NCBI RefSeq assembly: GCF_021044685.1
Contig: NZ_CP088014.1
Location: 1,736,001 to 1,800,000, forward strand
Direction of reading: 5' to 3'
Length of the DNA: 64,000 bases
Source: Bradyrhizobium daqingense
Lineage (GTDB): Bacteria > Pseudomonadota > Alphaproteobacteria > Rhizobiales > Xanthobacteraceae
The notes beneath the pieces are model-generated. The model ran no database searches, had not been told where the DNA came from, and saw only the letters and a program-made list of their open reading frames with translations. Made by a program: the position numbers and the translations under genes. Shown one piece after another: positions 24,524 through 33,857 of this stretch (its first letter is position 1; every line of letters begins with the position of its first letter).

Positions 24524-25546
24524 TCACCGCCACCCCAACGCCGGCGCCACATGCGTCAGGATCGCCTCGATCGCATGCGCGCAGTAATCGACGCCGAGCT
24601 GGTTGGGGATCGTCAGCAGCAGCGTATCGGCTTCCGCGATCGCCTCGTCCTGCCGCAACTGCTCGATCAGCACCTCCGGCTCCGCCGCATAAGAGCGTCC
24701 GAAGATCGCCCGCGTGCGCGGGTCGATGAAGCCGATCTGGTCTTCGCCTTCGCCACTTCTGCCGAAATAGGCGCGGTCACGATCGTCCAGCAACGCGAAA
24801 ATGCTGCGGCTGACGGAGACGCGCGGCTCGTGGCTGTGCCCCGCCTCTTTCCATGCCGCGCGAAAGCTACGGATTTGCGCCGCCTGCTGCACGTGAAAGG
24901 CTTCGCCGGTCTCGTCGTTCTTCAACGTCGAGCTCTGCAGATTCATGCCGAGCTTGGCGGCCCACACCGCGGTCGCGTTCGAGCCGGCGCCCCACCAGAT
25001 CCGCTCGCGCAAGCCCTGCGAATGCGGCTCGATGCGCAACAGCCCGGGCGGATTGGGAAACATCGGCTGCGGATTGGGCTCGGCAAAGCCTTCGCCGCGG
25101 AGCAGGTCGAGGAAGACTTCGGCGTGGCGCCGCCCCAAATCGGCATCGCTCTGGCCCTCGGCCGGCCGATAGCCGAAATAGCGCCAGCCGTCGATCACCT
25201 GCTCGGGCGAGCCGCGACTGATGCCGAGCTGCAGCCGGCCGCCGGCGATGAGGTCGGCGCTCCCCGCGTCCTCCACCATGTAGAGCGGGTTCTCGTAGCG
25301 CATGTCGATCACGGCCGTGCCGATCTCGATCCTATGAGTCTTCGCGCCGACGGCCGCGAGCAGCGGAAACGGCGAGGCGAGCTGGCGCGCGAAATGATGC
25401 ACGCGGAAATAGGCGCCGTCGGCCCCCAACTGTTCTGCGGCAACCGCAAGCTCGATCGATTGCAGCAGCGTGTCGCTGGCAGAGCGGGTCTGCGATTGCG
25501 GCGAGGGGGTCCAGTGCCCGAAGGAAAGAAATCCGATCTTTTTCAT
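24524..25546 (-). CDS. LLM-class flavin-dependent oxidoreductase
   Basis: 340 residues in the luciferase-like monooxygenase fold, using reduced FMN. Visible family features are SIELAVAAEQLGADGAYFRVHHF near residues 30-55, IEIGTAVIDMRYENPLYM, and ADLIAGGRLQLGISRGSPEQ. The family includes alkanal monooxygenases and many uncharacterised oxygenases; the substrate is unknown. It stands alone. Confidence 0.88.
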   Translation of the reverse strand: MKKIGFLSFGHWTPSPQSQTRSASDTLLQSIELAVAAEQLGADGAYFRVHHFARQLASPFPLLAAVGAKTHRIEIGTAVIDMRYENPLYMVEDAGSADLIAGGRLQLGISRGSPEQVIDGWRYFGYRPAEGQSDADLGRRHAEVFLDLLRGEGFAEPNPQPMFPNPPGLLRIEPHSQGLRERIWWGAGSNATAVWAAKLGMNLQSSTLKNDETGEAFHVQQAAQIRSFRAAWKEAGHSHEPRVSVSRSIFALLDDRDRAYFGRSGEGEDQIGFIDPRTRAIFGRSYAAEPEVLIEQLRQDEAIAEADTLLLTIPNQLGVDYCAHAIEAILTHVAPALGWR

Positions 25547-25715
25547 GAGGGCAACATATGGATGATCGGAAGCATTTGCGAGGCGTCGATCGGAGGAAAG
25601 ATGGCGACACGGGTGTGCAACCGTAAGCGCCCCTTGGGGATGAACCAGCCCCTGGCCAGCTGATGCTTCCGAACTCAGAGCGCTCGGCTTCGATCTGCCG
25701 CGCCGGGACGCGCGC

Positions 25716-26186
25716 TCAGATTTCGCAGCCGTTGAAATTCAATGCCTTGAGCAAGCCGCCAAACGCCTTCAGCCGGCAGGGCTCGGCATTTCCTGCGGTC
25801 TTCGAGCGCGGGACGTCGGCGGTTCGCTTGACGACGGTCGCCTTCGGCTTCGGCTTCGGCTTGGGACGTTCTGCGGCCGCGATCTTTTTCGGAGTATGCC
25901 GAGGACGAACGGCCGGCTCCGGTCCGGGAGAGCCGGCATGGGTCTCTTCCGCCGGAGCCATGCTGCTTTCGACCGGAGCCTGTGCCGGCATCGCGCTGAT
26001 CGCAGGGGTAAGGTCGAGGCGATCGGCCTTCGCCAAGGCGTCGTGTGAAGCGGACATGCCTGCGTCTTGCTCGGCAAGCGGTTGCACGATCGCAGCCGCG
26101 CGACGCGGCGGTGCGCTCAGCTCCATCGCCGACAGCACGCCTGCACTCAACAGGATGAGGAGGCCCAACAACGCCATTCTCAGCAT
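25716..26186 (-). CDS. Pro/Lys-rich anchored protein of unknown function
   Basis: 156 residues from ATG at 26186, with AGAGG upstream. An N-terminal hydrophobic segment (MALLGLLILLSAGVLSAM) is followed by an Ala/Pro-rich linker, the basic tract RPKPKPKPKATVVKR, and a C-terminal cysteine pair (AEPCRLKAFGG, LNFNGCEI). It looks like an envelope protein with a stretched linker. No family is recognised. Confidence 0.6.
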   Translation of the reverse strand: MLRMALLGLLILLSAGVLSAMELSAPPRRAAAIVQPLAEQDAGMSASHDALAKADRLDLTPAISAMPAQAPVESSMAPAEETHAGSPGPEPAVRPRHTPKKIAAAERPKPKPKPKATVVKRTADVPRSKTAGNAEPCRLKAFGGLLKALNFNGCEI

Positions 26187-26405
26187 AATGCGCCTCTGAC
26201 AGAGGTTCGTGCCGCTGAAAATTCTCCGCGCCAATGAGGCAATCTGTCGGCGGCTGCGGAATCATTTGCCGATAGGGTTAACGTCGGTGCTGCTCCCGCG
26301 CGTGGCGTTAGCGTTTCGAAAAACATCTCTTAAGCCTGTACAGATAACGTCGTGCTCTCCCCGTCGTCAGTGCCAGGGACCGACGCGCATATTCGCAAGC
26401 CCGCC

Positions 26406-26828
26406 ATGAACGAAGCACGATACGAAGAGAGCCAGGCTCAACGGTTCGCAAATTGGCCGCGATGGAAACGGTGGTTTGCCAAGGTCGGTGTTCTCGATCG
26501 CCGCGTCTTGCTCATGAGCGACGCCGAGCGCCGGAAGATGAGATCAGAGGTTCTCGACCGCTTGGCTGCTCGCCCGCTTTGGGAGAAGTGCATGGCGATA
26601 GCAGGGCTTGTAACAGCCGCAATTTCGGTTGCCCTGTATCCCTATCTATTCGGACGCCTGACGATCGGCTGGGAAAATCTGGGCCTCGTCAGAACGATTG
26701 TTCCGTCCCGAGAGCCGGTCCTGTTCACGGCCACGCTGTTGTTTACCGAGAGCCTCCTTATTGCCGCGCTCTGCTTTTTGGCCAAGCTTTACTTCTTTCG
26801 GGGCAGGGACGGAGGCACTCGTTCCTGA
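26406..26828 (+). CDS. Two-helix membrane protein of unknown function
   Basis: 140 residues from ATG at 26406. A basic N-terminal cytoplasmic part rich in Trp and Arg (FANWPRWKRWFAKVG) is followed by two membrane helices (MAIAGLVTAAISVALYPYLF and LFTATLLFTESLLIAALCFLA). No recognised domain. Downstream, GTCGGCGC and GCGCCGAC form a hairpin at 26868-26890 that may end the transcript. Confidence 0.6.
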   Translation: MNEARYEESQAQRFANWPRWKRWFAKVGVLDRRVLLMSDAERRKMRSEVLDRLAARPLWEKCMAIAGLVTAAISVALYPYLFGRLTIGWENLGLVRTIVPSREPVLFTATLLFTESLLIAALCFLAKLYFFRGRDGGTRS

Positions 26829-27728
26829 CCAGTCGCGGCGAATGCCCGGTCATAGCCCATAGCGGTCGTCGGCGCGCGCGATGCGCCGACCCGTAGGTCC
26901 TGGGTGAAGATCGATGGCGAACGTAACCTGGAGTGGGCTGCCAGGCAGCCCAAAGCCGCAACCCTCCATCGGCGCTTGCTGAAGCAGCCGTGACGGGGCG
27001 GCGGGTCGTCATTGGCCCTAACCGGACACTACACCACAAGAACTTTATTAGAGCGGTCGCCTGCGCCGCTTGGCCCAAATACCTCGGACTTCCGATCGTT
27101 TGCCGCTGCTTCTCTCGACGGTCTTCGATATACGAACGCGGAGGTTTCGGAGTTCTGCAAGTTGAGAGTTGAGAAAACAGACCCGTTGGTTCAAAATGAC
27201 CATACGGTCGCAAATCCGACCACTACTCATTAGGAGCCCCAATAGCTGCAACTGCTGAAAAACACTGACATTGGTAAAAGGGCGTTCGATTGGATCGTAG
27301 CGTTGTTTCACGTAAAAGATGTGAAACGGCACACATGCGGCAGGAAAGATATTTCACCTGCCGCGTTTCTGAAAACGTGCTTTGGGCACTAGCGACCGAG
27401 TTGGTGCAGGAAGAAGGCCCGAAATAGGGTCGCCTCAGTGTCGCGGTCATAAATTTGTAATGTTAGAGCAGAGAACCCTCTCAGGGGTGCCAGCCCCGTG
27501 AACGTGCGGCGCGCGGCCCGCCGTCGCACTGCAAAGTCGATATCGGTCAGCCAGGTTTGTCGGCATGCAAACGGGCACCAAACTCGGCGGCTCAAATGAC
27601 GAATCCAGAGCCAAAGGCTTGTCGGAGCTGGTTTGCGGAAGCTGTCGCAGATTTTGCCCCTGTGCTGAGGCACAGAGGCACGCGATCTTGCGGCTCGCGT
27701 TGCCGGATACTCGTATCGGAACGCTAAG
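26829..27728. other. Gene-poor tract with nested hairpins
   Basis: About 900 bases with only short frames on both strands, none having a plausible start site, codon use or recognisable motif. It contains hairpins at 26868-26890, at 27305-27326 (GTTTCAC paired with GTGAAAC) and at 27337-27364 (GCGGCAGG paired with CCTGCCGC around 12 bases). The base composition is patchy and less GC-rich than neighbours in places. It precedes a broken gene, so degraded or transferred DNA is likely. Confidence 0.5.
27305..27364. repeat. Two adjacent hairpins in the gene-poor tract
   Basis: The first stem is GTTTCAC/GTGAAAC with a nine-base loop; the second is GCGGCAGG/CCTGCCGC with loop AAAGATATTTCA. The second is itself bracketed by GAAACG and CGTTTC, giving a nested structure. 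It could be a transcript end or part of a decayed element. Confidence 0.45.
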
Positions 27729-29956
27729 TCACTCCAAGCCGAGAAAGTAGCGCCACTCCGTACCCATATTGTCGTCCGTAATGAGCTTTTGGCCGGCAGT
27801 AGCCTCCAGCAGCTGCGGACATGGTTCGATCGTAGGACCATCCTGACGGAAGTCGGCCATCAGCGCATCCAGCCGAGCGCGGTCAGCCTCATCGGAAGCA
27901 AACTCGGGTTTTCCGTCAATGCTGTAGGTTTCCAGCGTTCGTCGCCAGCGAGCATGATCCCAAGCGATCGGCGTCTGCGACAGCACCATATGATTCAAGA
28001 ACCGGGCGCCATGGGAAATGCAGTGCAGCCCGTGCGCTGCGCCCGCCGCGAATTGGTGGTGTTGTAGAAGTAGACTCCACCGGGCTTCAGGTGTTGCTGC
28101 ACGAGGCCCAGGAATTCCGACGAGAGCAAATTGGCGGCGTTGGCCCGAAAGTGCCACGTCGTGTTGGAGACGACCGCATCGAACTGAGCGTCGGGATGAT
28201 GGCGCAGCCAACGGCGTCCGTCATCCTCGATAATCCTGATCTTGGGATTGTTCAGGATCGATTTGACATTGTCGTGTTTGGCGATCAACTCGACATATCC
28301 GCGATTGATCTCGACGATCGTGAGCGATTCCACATCCGGATTGTTGGCGATGACTTGGGCCCACGAACCGGAGGAGAGACCGATCATCAGCACCTGTCGT
28401 GGCGCAGGGTGGAAGAGGCTCAGCGCGTAGGGGCGGACGATGCCGTTGCGATCGGACTTCAGGTCTGTGTTGAAGCGGCCGTCATACATGCCGTTGCCGA
28501 AGACGGTGCCCTCGTTGTCGACGGTGATGATGCCGCTATGATTCTCGACAACATGGAGGAAGTCGCGGTCGCTGACCGCCTTCGCCTGCAAATTCTCCAA
28601 TAGCCGCTGGCTCAACAAGGAGTTTGCGCCGAGGCCGAGCACGAGAACCGCAATGGCAAGTCGGCCAAGAAGATACCGCTCCTGCCGGGTTGTTTCGCTG
28701 ACCGCAATCAATGCAAATGCGGACATCGTGCCGCCAACGAGCAATATTGCCGAGATTTGCCGGATTCCGAAGTAGTCCGTCAGCACGAAGCCGGTGAGGA
28801 TAGCCCCGCTGGCGCAGCCTACGATGTTGGCGAAATACAGGAGCGCCGTCCGCTGACCAACCTGTTCGTCCGCAGCGATGCCAAATTGCGAGAGATAGGG
28901 GAGCAGTGCGCCCCATTGCCGCGCTATCAGGTAGGTAATGACGACTGCAACGCTGATTGCGCCGGCGCCGGTCCATGCCAATTGCGTCATCAAAGGAAGA
29001 AACAGCGCACCGAACAAGTTGGCCCAGATGAGATCGCTCGCGGCTTTGCGGAGCGCAGCCTGCGGCGCGAGTGTCCTGCAGGACTGTCCGGCCTGTCGGG
29101 CGCCGACCGCGATCCCGGTCAGAAAAGCATATAGCGTGATCGCAAAAGCCAGCGAACTCGATCCCGAGGCGAACGACATCACGCGGAACAGGTAGATCTC
29201 GTAGGACAGCGAGATGAATCCCCCCGCCATTGCGAGCAGCACGACCAAGCCCGTGCCGAGAATTGGCGGTGTTCCTGATGCGTTGCCCGACTTTGGCGAA
29301 CCGTTCGTCGTGCTGCGGCCAGGCAGGACGTGCGCCGCGATTGCCCCGGCGCCGACCGCAATATTGATTCCAGCCGCGATCGTGATCGCCGCATGCATGC
29401 CGAGAAAGGGGAAAATCAGGATGGCGCATACGAGACACGCGGCACCGGCACCGAGCGTGTTGACGAAATAGAGAGTGCCGACGGCGTCGCCGATCTGTCC
29501 GGAAAGTCGTGCCAGATAGGCGACCAGGATCGGCAGCGTTGCGCCCATCAGAAGGGTTGGCACCAGCACCAGGACAAGGTTGATGGCGGCAAGGGCGGGC
29601 AACGGCAGGTCAGCCACCTGAGCGCCCACCTTTTCGAAGATCTGGAGGGAGGCCAATCCGAATGCAGCAGTCGCAAGCTCGATTACTCCTAGAAGCAACA
29701 ATGGCCTGACGTTGGTGCGCCGGGATATCCAGCCGCCACACAAGCTGCCGAGTCCGAGTCCGAGCATGAACGCGGTCACGATAATCGTCACCGATTCCGA
29801 ATTGACGCCGAAGATCCGGAACAGGCTCCGTTGCCAGGTCAATTGATAGATCAGCGCCGGAAAGCCGGAGAAGAAGAAGAGGATGCAAAGAATGCGGACA
29901 TGGGGCGCAGCGGATGTCTGCGCCGGCGTATCCGCGGGCAATTCGACGGTGGTCAT
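27729..29956 (-). pseudogene. MFS-like / spermidine synthase fusion protein, frameshifted
   Basis: The start ATG at 29956 has GGGAGAAGGG upstream. The first part is a polytopic domain (many helices, starting FFFSGFPALIYQLTWQRSLF), followed by a spermidine-synthase-like Rossmann domain with ENHSGIITVDNEG, VLMIGLSSGSWAQVIA and LTIVEINRGY. The frame stops at 27995, but the homologous sequence continues in another frame (HGARFLNHMVLSQTPIAWDH) to a stop at 27729. Adding one base to the three-G run at 28013-28015 (C on the coding strand) joins them as FPHGARFLNH, giving about 742 residues. It is either a genuine single-base deletion or a sequencing error; if real, the C-terminal ~95 residues are lost. 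Confidence 0.75.
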
Positions 29957-30264
29957 GACGGAACCCTTCTCCCAGACCATTGCAACCTAGAGGAGAAAGG
30001 TAATCAAATGTTGCGGTTGGTTGCTGAACCGCGCTGGGATTGACGGCTCAATCCGGCAACGCGATGCGCAAGGTTAACCCATTGCGAACCGCGGGCAAGA
30101 AATGACCGCTTCGCCACGTGGCACCGGCGCCTTTCCGGACCAAGCTCGGGAAAAATTGGCATCCATTGTTGCAAGTTGTTCCCGATCTGTGATGCACGCC
30201 TGTGTTGTACGTTTATTAATGGTTGTATTGGCAGAAACATTCCCCTGGAATGCAGGAATGTCAG

Positions 30265-31293
30265 ATGACAACCACAAAGGGTGGACGACGTTTCGGATCA
30301 GCCAGGATGCTCTCAAACGTAAAGGGAGACGTGGAGCTTTCCCTGAGGCTGTTCCAGCTGAACTGGATCATCATCGGCGTGGTCTTGGTCTTGCTCGCAC
30401 TCGGCGTTCTGCTGACCAGCTTCCGGATGGAACCCAAGGGCTACATCGTTATCCTGGGAATGACCGGGCTTTACGGATACATCGGACATCGCAACGCGAG
30501 ATCCGGGCGCGGCAATCCGCGAGTCTATGCGACGCTGTTCACCTTAGCGCAGATCATCCTGATCCTCATACTCGTCACATCGCTGGGCTATATCGCGGCG
30601 TCGGCGGCTCTCCCAATGCAGGAAGCCAGACTGCTTGCATTCGATCGAGCGCTGGGGTTGGATTTTCGAGCATATCTGTCGTTTGTGAACGACCGGCCGG
30701 GATTGATCCGCGCGCTTGCCCCGACCTACAATTCCATATTCGTGCAGCTTGCCGTGCTGGTCGTTCTTCTGCCCTTGTGCGGTTTCTATCGACGGGCTGC
30801 AGAATTCGTTCTCTGCTTCGCACTGACGCTGATCGTCACCACGGTCATTTCAACACTGGTTCCTGCCACAGGCGTTTATCATGCGTTGGGCCTGCTGCCG
30901 GCGGATCATCCGAACATCGAGCCTTCCGTTTACTATGACACCCTGCGCGAGCTTCCCCTTGTGCGTGATGGTACCACCAGGGTGCTGGACGCGTTCAGCC
31001 TGGGTCCCCTTCTGACATTTCCGAGCTTCCACGCCATCACGGCCGTCCTTTACGCATGGGCGCTATGGCCGATCGGTTGGCTGAGAGTCGCAGGGACCTT
31101 GTGGAATGCCGTCGTGTTGGCGGCGACCCCGATTGGTGGTGGACACTTCTTCGTCGACGTCATTGCCGGCGTGGGCATCGCGTTTGCGACGATCTATGCG
31201 ACGCATCGGCTTGGGAATTATTTCGCACGGGGCCAATCGCAGAAGCAGCAGCCGGTATTGGTCCCCTCGCATGCATCAGCAAACCGGATTTGA
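30265..31293 (+). CDS. PAP2-family membrane phosphatase
   Basis: 342 residues from ATG at 30265, with GGAAT upstream; starts at 30223 or 30247 are possible. It has about six membrane helices. PAP2-like motifs are present: LTFPSFHAITAVLYA and IGGGHFFVDVIAGVGI, in which the two histidines form the catalytic pair. The layout matches the PAP2_3 (inositolphosphotransferase-like) group, which act on lipid phosphates at the outer face of the inner membrane. The substrate is unknown. It is divergent to the spermidine-synthase fusion; the shared 30000-30264 region is intergenic. Confidence 0.82.
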   Translation: MTTTKGGRRFGSARMLSNVKGDVELSLRLFQLNWIIIGVVLVLLALGVLLTSFRMEPKGYIVILGMTGLYGYIGHRNARSGRGNPRVYATLFTLAQIILILILVTSLGYIAASAALPMQEARLLAFDRALGLDFRAYLSFVNDRPGLIRALAPTYNSIFVQLAVLVVLLPLCGFYRRAAEFVLCFALTLIVTTVISTLVPATGVYHALGLLPADHPNIEPSVYYDTLRELPLVRDGTTRVLDAFSLGPLLTFPSFHAITAVLYAWALWPIGWLRVAGTLWNAVVLAATPIGGGHFFVDVIAGVGIAFATIYATHRLGNYFARGQSQKQQPVLVPSHASANRI

Positions 31294-31530
31294 TTTGATC
31301 ATCAGCGCAGACACCCGCGTTGCACATCTGGCGGCTGCGCTCGCGAAACCAACCTGGGCTCTGCTTGTCTTCTCAGGCAAAGTGAGGGCCGGGCGTATTT
31401 CAGCGTCATCAACCTCTCGGTCGGGAAGAAAGCCCCCGGGGGGACGTTAGTCGGACCGTACGGCCGACTCGTCAATTTCCATGATCGGCCGGCCTGCCTT
31501 GACCTGCTGGCCGACGCGGTCACGCGCGAT
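31273..31530. pseudogene. Gene scraps: glycosyltransferase and efflux-adaptor remnants
   Basis: Plus-strand codons 31288-31374 read FDLIISADTRVAHLAAALAK followed by PTWALL, close to the FDLVISVDTSVAHLAGALGKP signature near the C-terminus of TPR/GT9-type glycosyltransferases, with no further gene on either side. Immediately after, the minus strand at about 31450-31520 reads DRVGQQVKAGRPIMEIDE in an isolated 23-codon frame, resembling the barrel-sandwich domain of HlyD/RND adaptor proteins. Both are too short to be functional. They are adjacent to a TetR gene of the type often linked to RND pumps. This is pattern recognition without a search. Confidence 0.4.
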
Positions 31531-32214
31531 TCAAGTTTTGTTTTTTGATCTTGGGGCAGGCAAATATCCGCCCGCGCGGCCGCTGCCACCGTGCGCGGCG
31601 ATGAACATGGCGACGGCCGACCGGCAATAGGATTCGATCTCGTTGTCGTCCTCTGCTCTCGCCTGATCGAAACGTGCGATCATCAGGAGATCGGATCCTT
31701 TGAAAAGCGCGGCAAACAAGCGGGCGGACCGGAGAGGATCGGGCACATTCAGAAGCGCCTTCGCGTGCAACTGACGCAGCACGGCTTCGATCTGGGCGAT
31801 GACATGGGCGGGGCCGGCTTCGAAATGGAGCTTGCTCAACGCGTTTTGACTGGTCTTGTCGGCCATGACCATGGCTTCGACACTGCGCACGTCCGGTCTC
31901 AACAGCGTGCGAAGCAGTAATGATCCAATCGCCATGAGCTGATCTTCGACCGAACCGTCGCCTCCTTCAGGAAGAGCCTGTGGTGCGAACAACTGACGGC
32001 AGCCGGCCGCCATGGCCGCACCGAACAGCGCCTCCTTGTTCTCGTAGTGCCTGTAGATGCTGAGCTTGGATATTTTCGCCCGCTGCGCGACCTTGTCCAA
32101 TGTCGTCGCTTGAAAACCCAATTCCACAAAGAGTTCGCGCGCAGCGTCGACGATCGTTTGGCCAAGCGCCTCGTTGGCGGGCCGGCCGCGCCGGCCCTGG
32201 CTGTTTTCGGTCAC
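31531..32214 (-). CDS. TetR-family transcriptional regulator
   Basis: 227 residues from a GTG at 32214; codons upstream to 32283 lie in the divergent promoter and are rejected. The N-terminal region has the GRRGRPANEALGQTIVDAAR leader and helix-turn-helix TTLDKVAQRAKISKLSIYRH; the rest is an all-helical ligand domain (TetR_C) with LMAIGSLLLRTLLRPDVRSV. It faces a broken flavin oxidoreductase gene. A 16-base near-palindrome overlaps the divergent promoter and is its likely operator. Confidence 0.88.
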   Translation of the reverse strand: MTENSQGRRGRPANEALGQTIVDAARELFVELGFQATTLDKVAQRAKISKLSIYRHYENKEALFGAAMAAGCRQLFAPQALPEGGDGSVEDQLMAIGSLLLRTLLRPDVRSVEAMVMADKTSQNALSKLHFEAGPAHVIAQIEAVLRQLHAKALLNVPDPLRSARLFAALFKGSDLLMIARFDQARAEDDNEIESYCRSAVAMFIAAHGGSGRAGGYLPAPRSKNKT

Positions 32215-32228
32215 GACAATTCCAGTAC

Positions 32229-32257
32229 TTGACAGTGTTCTAATCCCGACATTAAGA
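32229..32257 (+). promoter_or_regulatory. Promoter of the flavin oxidoreductase gene
   Basis: TTGACA at 32229-32234, a 17-base spacer and TTAAGA at 32252-32257 form a near-consensus sigma-70 promoter pointing right. The TetR operator overlaps its -10 element and start region, an arrangement expected for steric repression. Confidence 0.65.
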
Positions 32258-32271
32258 TACCACGTAGTATC
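32256..32271. promoter_or_regulatory. Candidate TetR operator
   Basis: GATACCACGTAGTATC is a 16-base palindrome with one mismatched pair, located between the divergent TetR and oxidoreductase genes. TetR-family operators are usually 14-18-base palindromes. The assignment is inferred from symmetry and position. Confidence 0.6.
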
Positions 32272-32328
32272 TGAAATGTGCAAGCCAATCGGCAGGTTTC
32301 AACCAGTCCTCCAAACGGAGTCTCGACC

Positions 32329-33226
32329 ATGGATGACGTCATCATCATCGGCGGCAGCTTTGCCGGTCTCGCCGGCGCCCTGCAGCTCGGCCGTGCCCGC
32401 CGCAAGGTGACCGTTCTCGATACCGGCCTGCCGCGCAACCGCTTCGCTGAGCACTCGCATGGTCTGCTCGGCCACGATCCACAAGCCACCGTTGGACATC
32501 CTGGCCGAGGCGCGGCAGCAGCTGGCGCGTTATCCCACGGTCAGGCTGGTCAACGCCCGGGCTGACAGCATCTCTGGCACCATCGACAAATTCTCCGTCC
32601 TCACTGGCGATGGCGAAAGCCTTGGGGCGCGCCGCCTCATCCTGAGCTATGGCATCGTTGACCAGATGCCTGACGTTCCGGGTTTTGCCGAAGGCTGGGG
32701 CGGGTCTATCGTGCCTCGCCCCTATTGCGACGGCTTTGAAGTCGCCGGCCAGCATTGGGGCCTCGTCTGGTCCGGCCCGCAGTCGCACAATCAGGTCAGG
32801 CTGTTCCGCGATTGGACCGACAAGCTGACGCTCTTCGCCGATGGTCACGACATTCCGCCCGATATCCGGGCCGATCTGGCTCGCCGCAACGTCCCTGTCG
32901 TCGATGGCCGGATCACCGGGATCGCCCAACGCGGGGCCCGTAACGCCACCGTCAAGCTCGATACCGGCCCCGATGTCGCGGTCGACATCCTGTTCGCGCA
33001 TCCGCGCAACAAGCCGTCCGCAAGCCTGCATGAATCACTGGGCCTCGCCACGGTGAAGACACCCCTCGGCATCATTCTCAAGGTCGACGAGCGCCGCGAA
33101 ACCAGCATGCCCGGCATCTACGCCGCCGGCGACCTCGCCAACCCCATCACGCCGCCATCGGTCACCCTGGCATCGTCGCACGGCGCGATGGCGGGTATCT
33201 TCGCCCAGCAGTCGATGGTGGTTTGA
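32329..33226 (+). pseudogene. Thioredoxin-reductase-like FAD oxidoreductase, frameshifted
   Basis: ATG at 32329 with GGAG upstream begins a NAD(P)/FAD protein (DVIIIGGSFAGLAGALQLGR, then LPRNRFAEHSHGLLGHD). After D50 the frame is lost; the family sequence resumes one frame over at 32483 as KPPLDILAEARQQLARYPT and ends at 33226 with GIYAAGDLANPI. Four bases (CCAC, 32479-32482) stand where three are expected, so a single-base insertion is the cause. No CxxC redox pair is visible, as in many TrxR-like proteins of this group. Without the shift it would be about 300 residues. It would be controlled by the divergent TetR. Confidence 0.75.
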
Positions 33227-33241
33227 CAGCTCAGATGCAGG

Positions 33242-33721
33242 ATGAGCATGGCCGTCGAACGAGACAGCGCGGGTGTGCGCTTCCCTCCGCCCCTCGTCTA
33301 TCTGGGCGCGCTGCTGTTGGGGCTGGCGGCGGAGCGGTTCGTCACCCTGCGCTCTTTCGGCATCGACTGGCGGTTGCTGCTCGCGGCGGGCGCGCTGCTG
33401 TTCGTTGCCGGCGCGGCGATGATGCTTGCGGCGGCGGGGCTGTTCCGGCGGCTGGGCACCAACGTTCCGCCGTCGCAGCCAACGACCCTCATCGCAACGA
33501 CCGGTCCTTATCGGTGGACCCGCAATCCCATGTATCTCGGCATGACGCTTGTCTATGCCGGCCTTGCGATCGGCTTCGACGGGCCGATCGCCTTGGCCTT
33601 GCTCCCGTTGGTGCTGATCGCGATCCAGACGCAGGTGATCGCCCGCGAGGAGCGCTATCTCGAAGCGAAGTTCGGCGACGACTACCGCCGCTACAAGGCC
33701 GAGGTTCGCCGCTGGCTCTGA
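33242..33721 (+). CDS. Isoprenylcysteine carboxyl methyltransferase-like membrane protein
   Basis: 159 residues with four hydrophobic helices and the ICMT/PEMT signature TGPYRWTRNPMYLGMTLVYAG followed by EERYLEAKFGDDYRRYKAEV (the first given without its last residue in some family models). It is a SAM-dependent membrane methyltransferase of unknown substrate, paralogous to the one at 8384-8905. It lies 15 bases after the broken oxidoreductase and is probably co-transcribed with it. Confidence 0.8.
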   Translation: MSMAVERDSAGVRFPPPLVYLGALLLGLAAERFVTLRSFGIDWRLLLAAGALLFVAGAAMMLAAAGLFRRLGTNVPPSQPTTLIATTGPYRWTRNPMYLGMTLVYAGLAIGFDGPIALALLPLVLIAIQTQVIAREERYLEAKFGDDYRRYKAEVRRWL

Positions 33722-33857
33722 CTATTGCGCCGCCGCCGCCTGCGGGGCCGCCCGTCAGCCAGCTGTCCGAACAGATCGCCGTCGTGACCCGGAGCAGCTG
33801 TCAGTATCTGGAAGTATCCATCCGTCTTGCAGAGCCGTCGGCTAACAGGTGGCATCA

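Noticed and set aside
27048..27841. Minus-strand frames of about 94 and 150 codons in the gene-poor tract
   Set aside because: No ribosome-binding site, no motif, atypical composition, and the second overlaps the tail of the spermidine-synthase fusion in another frame.
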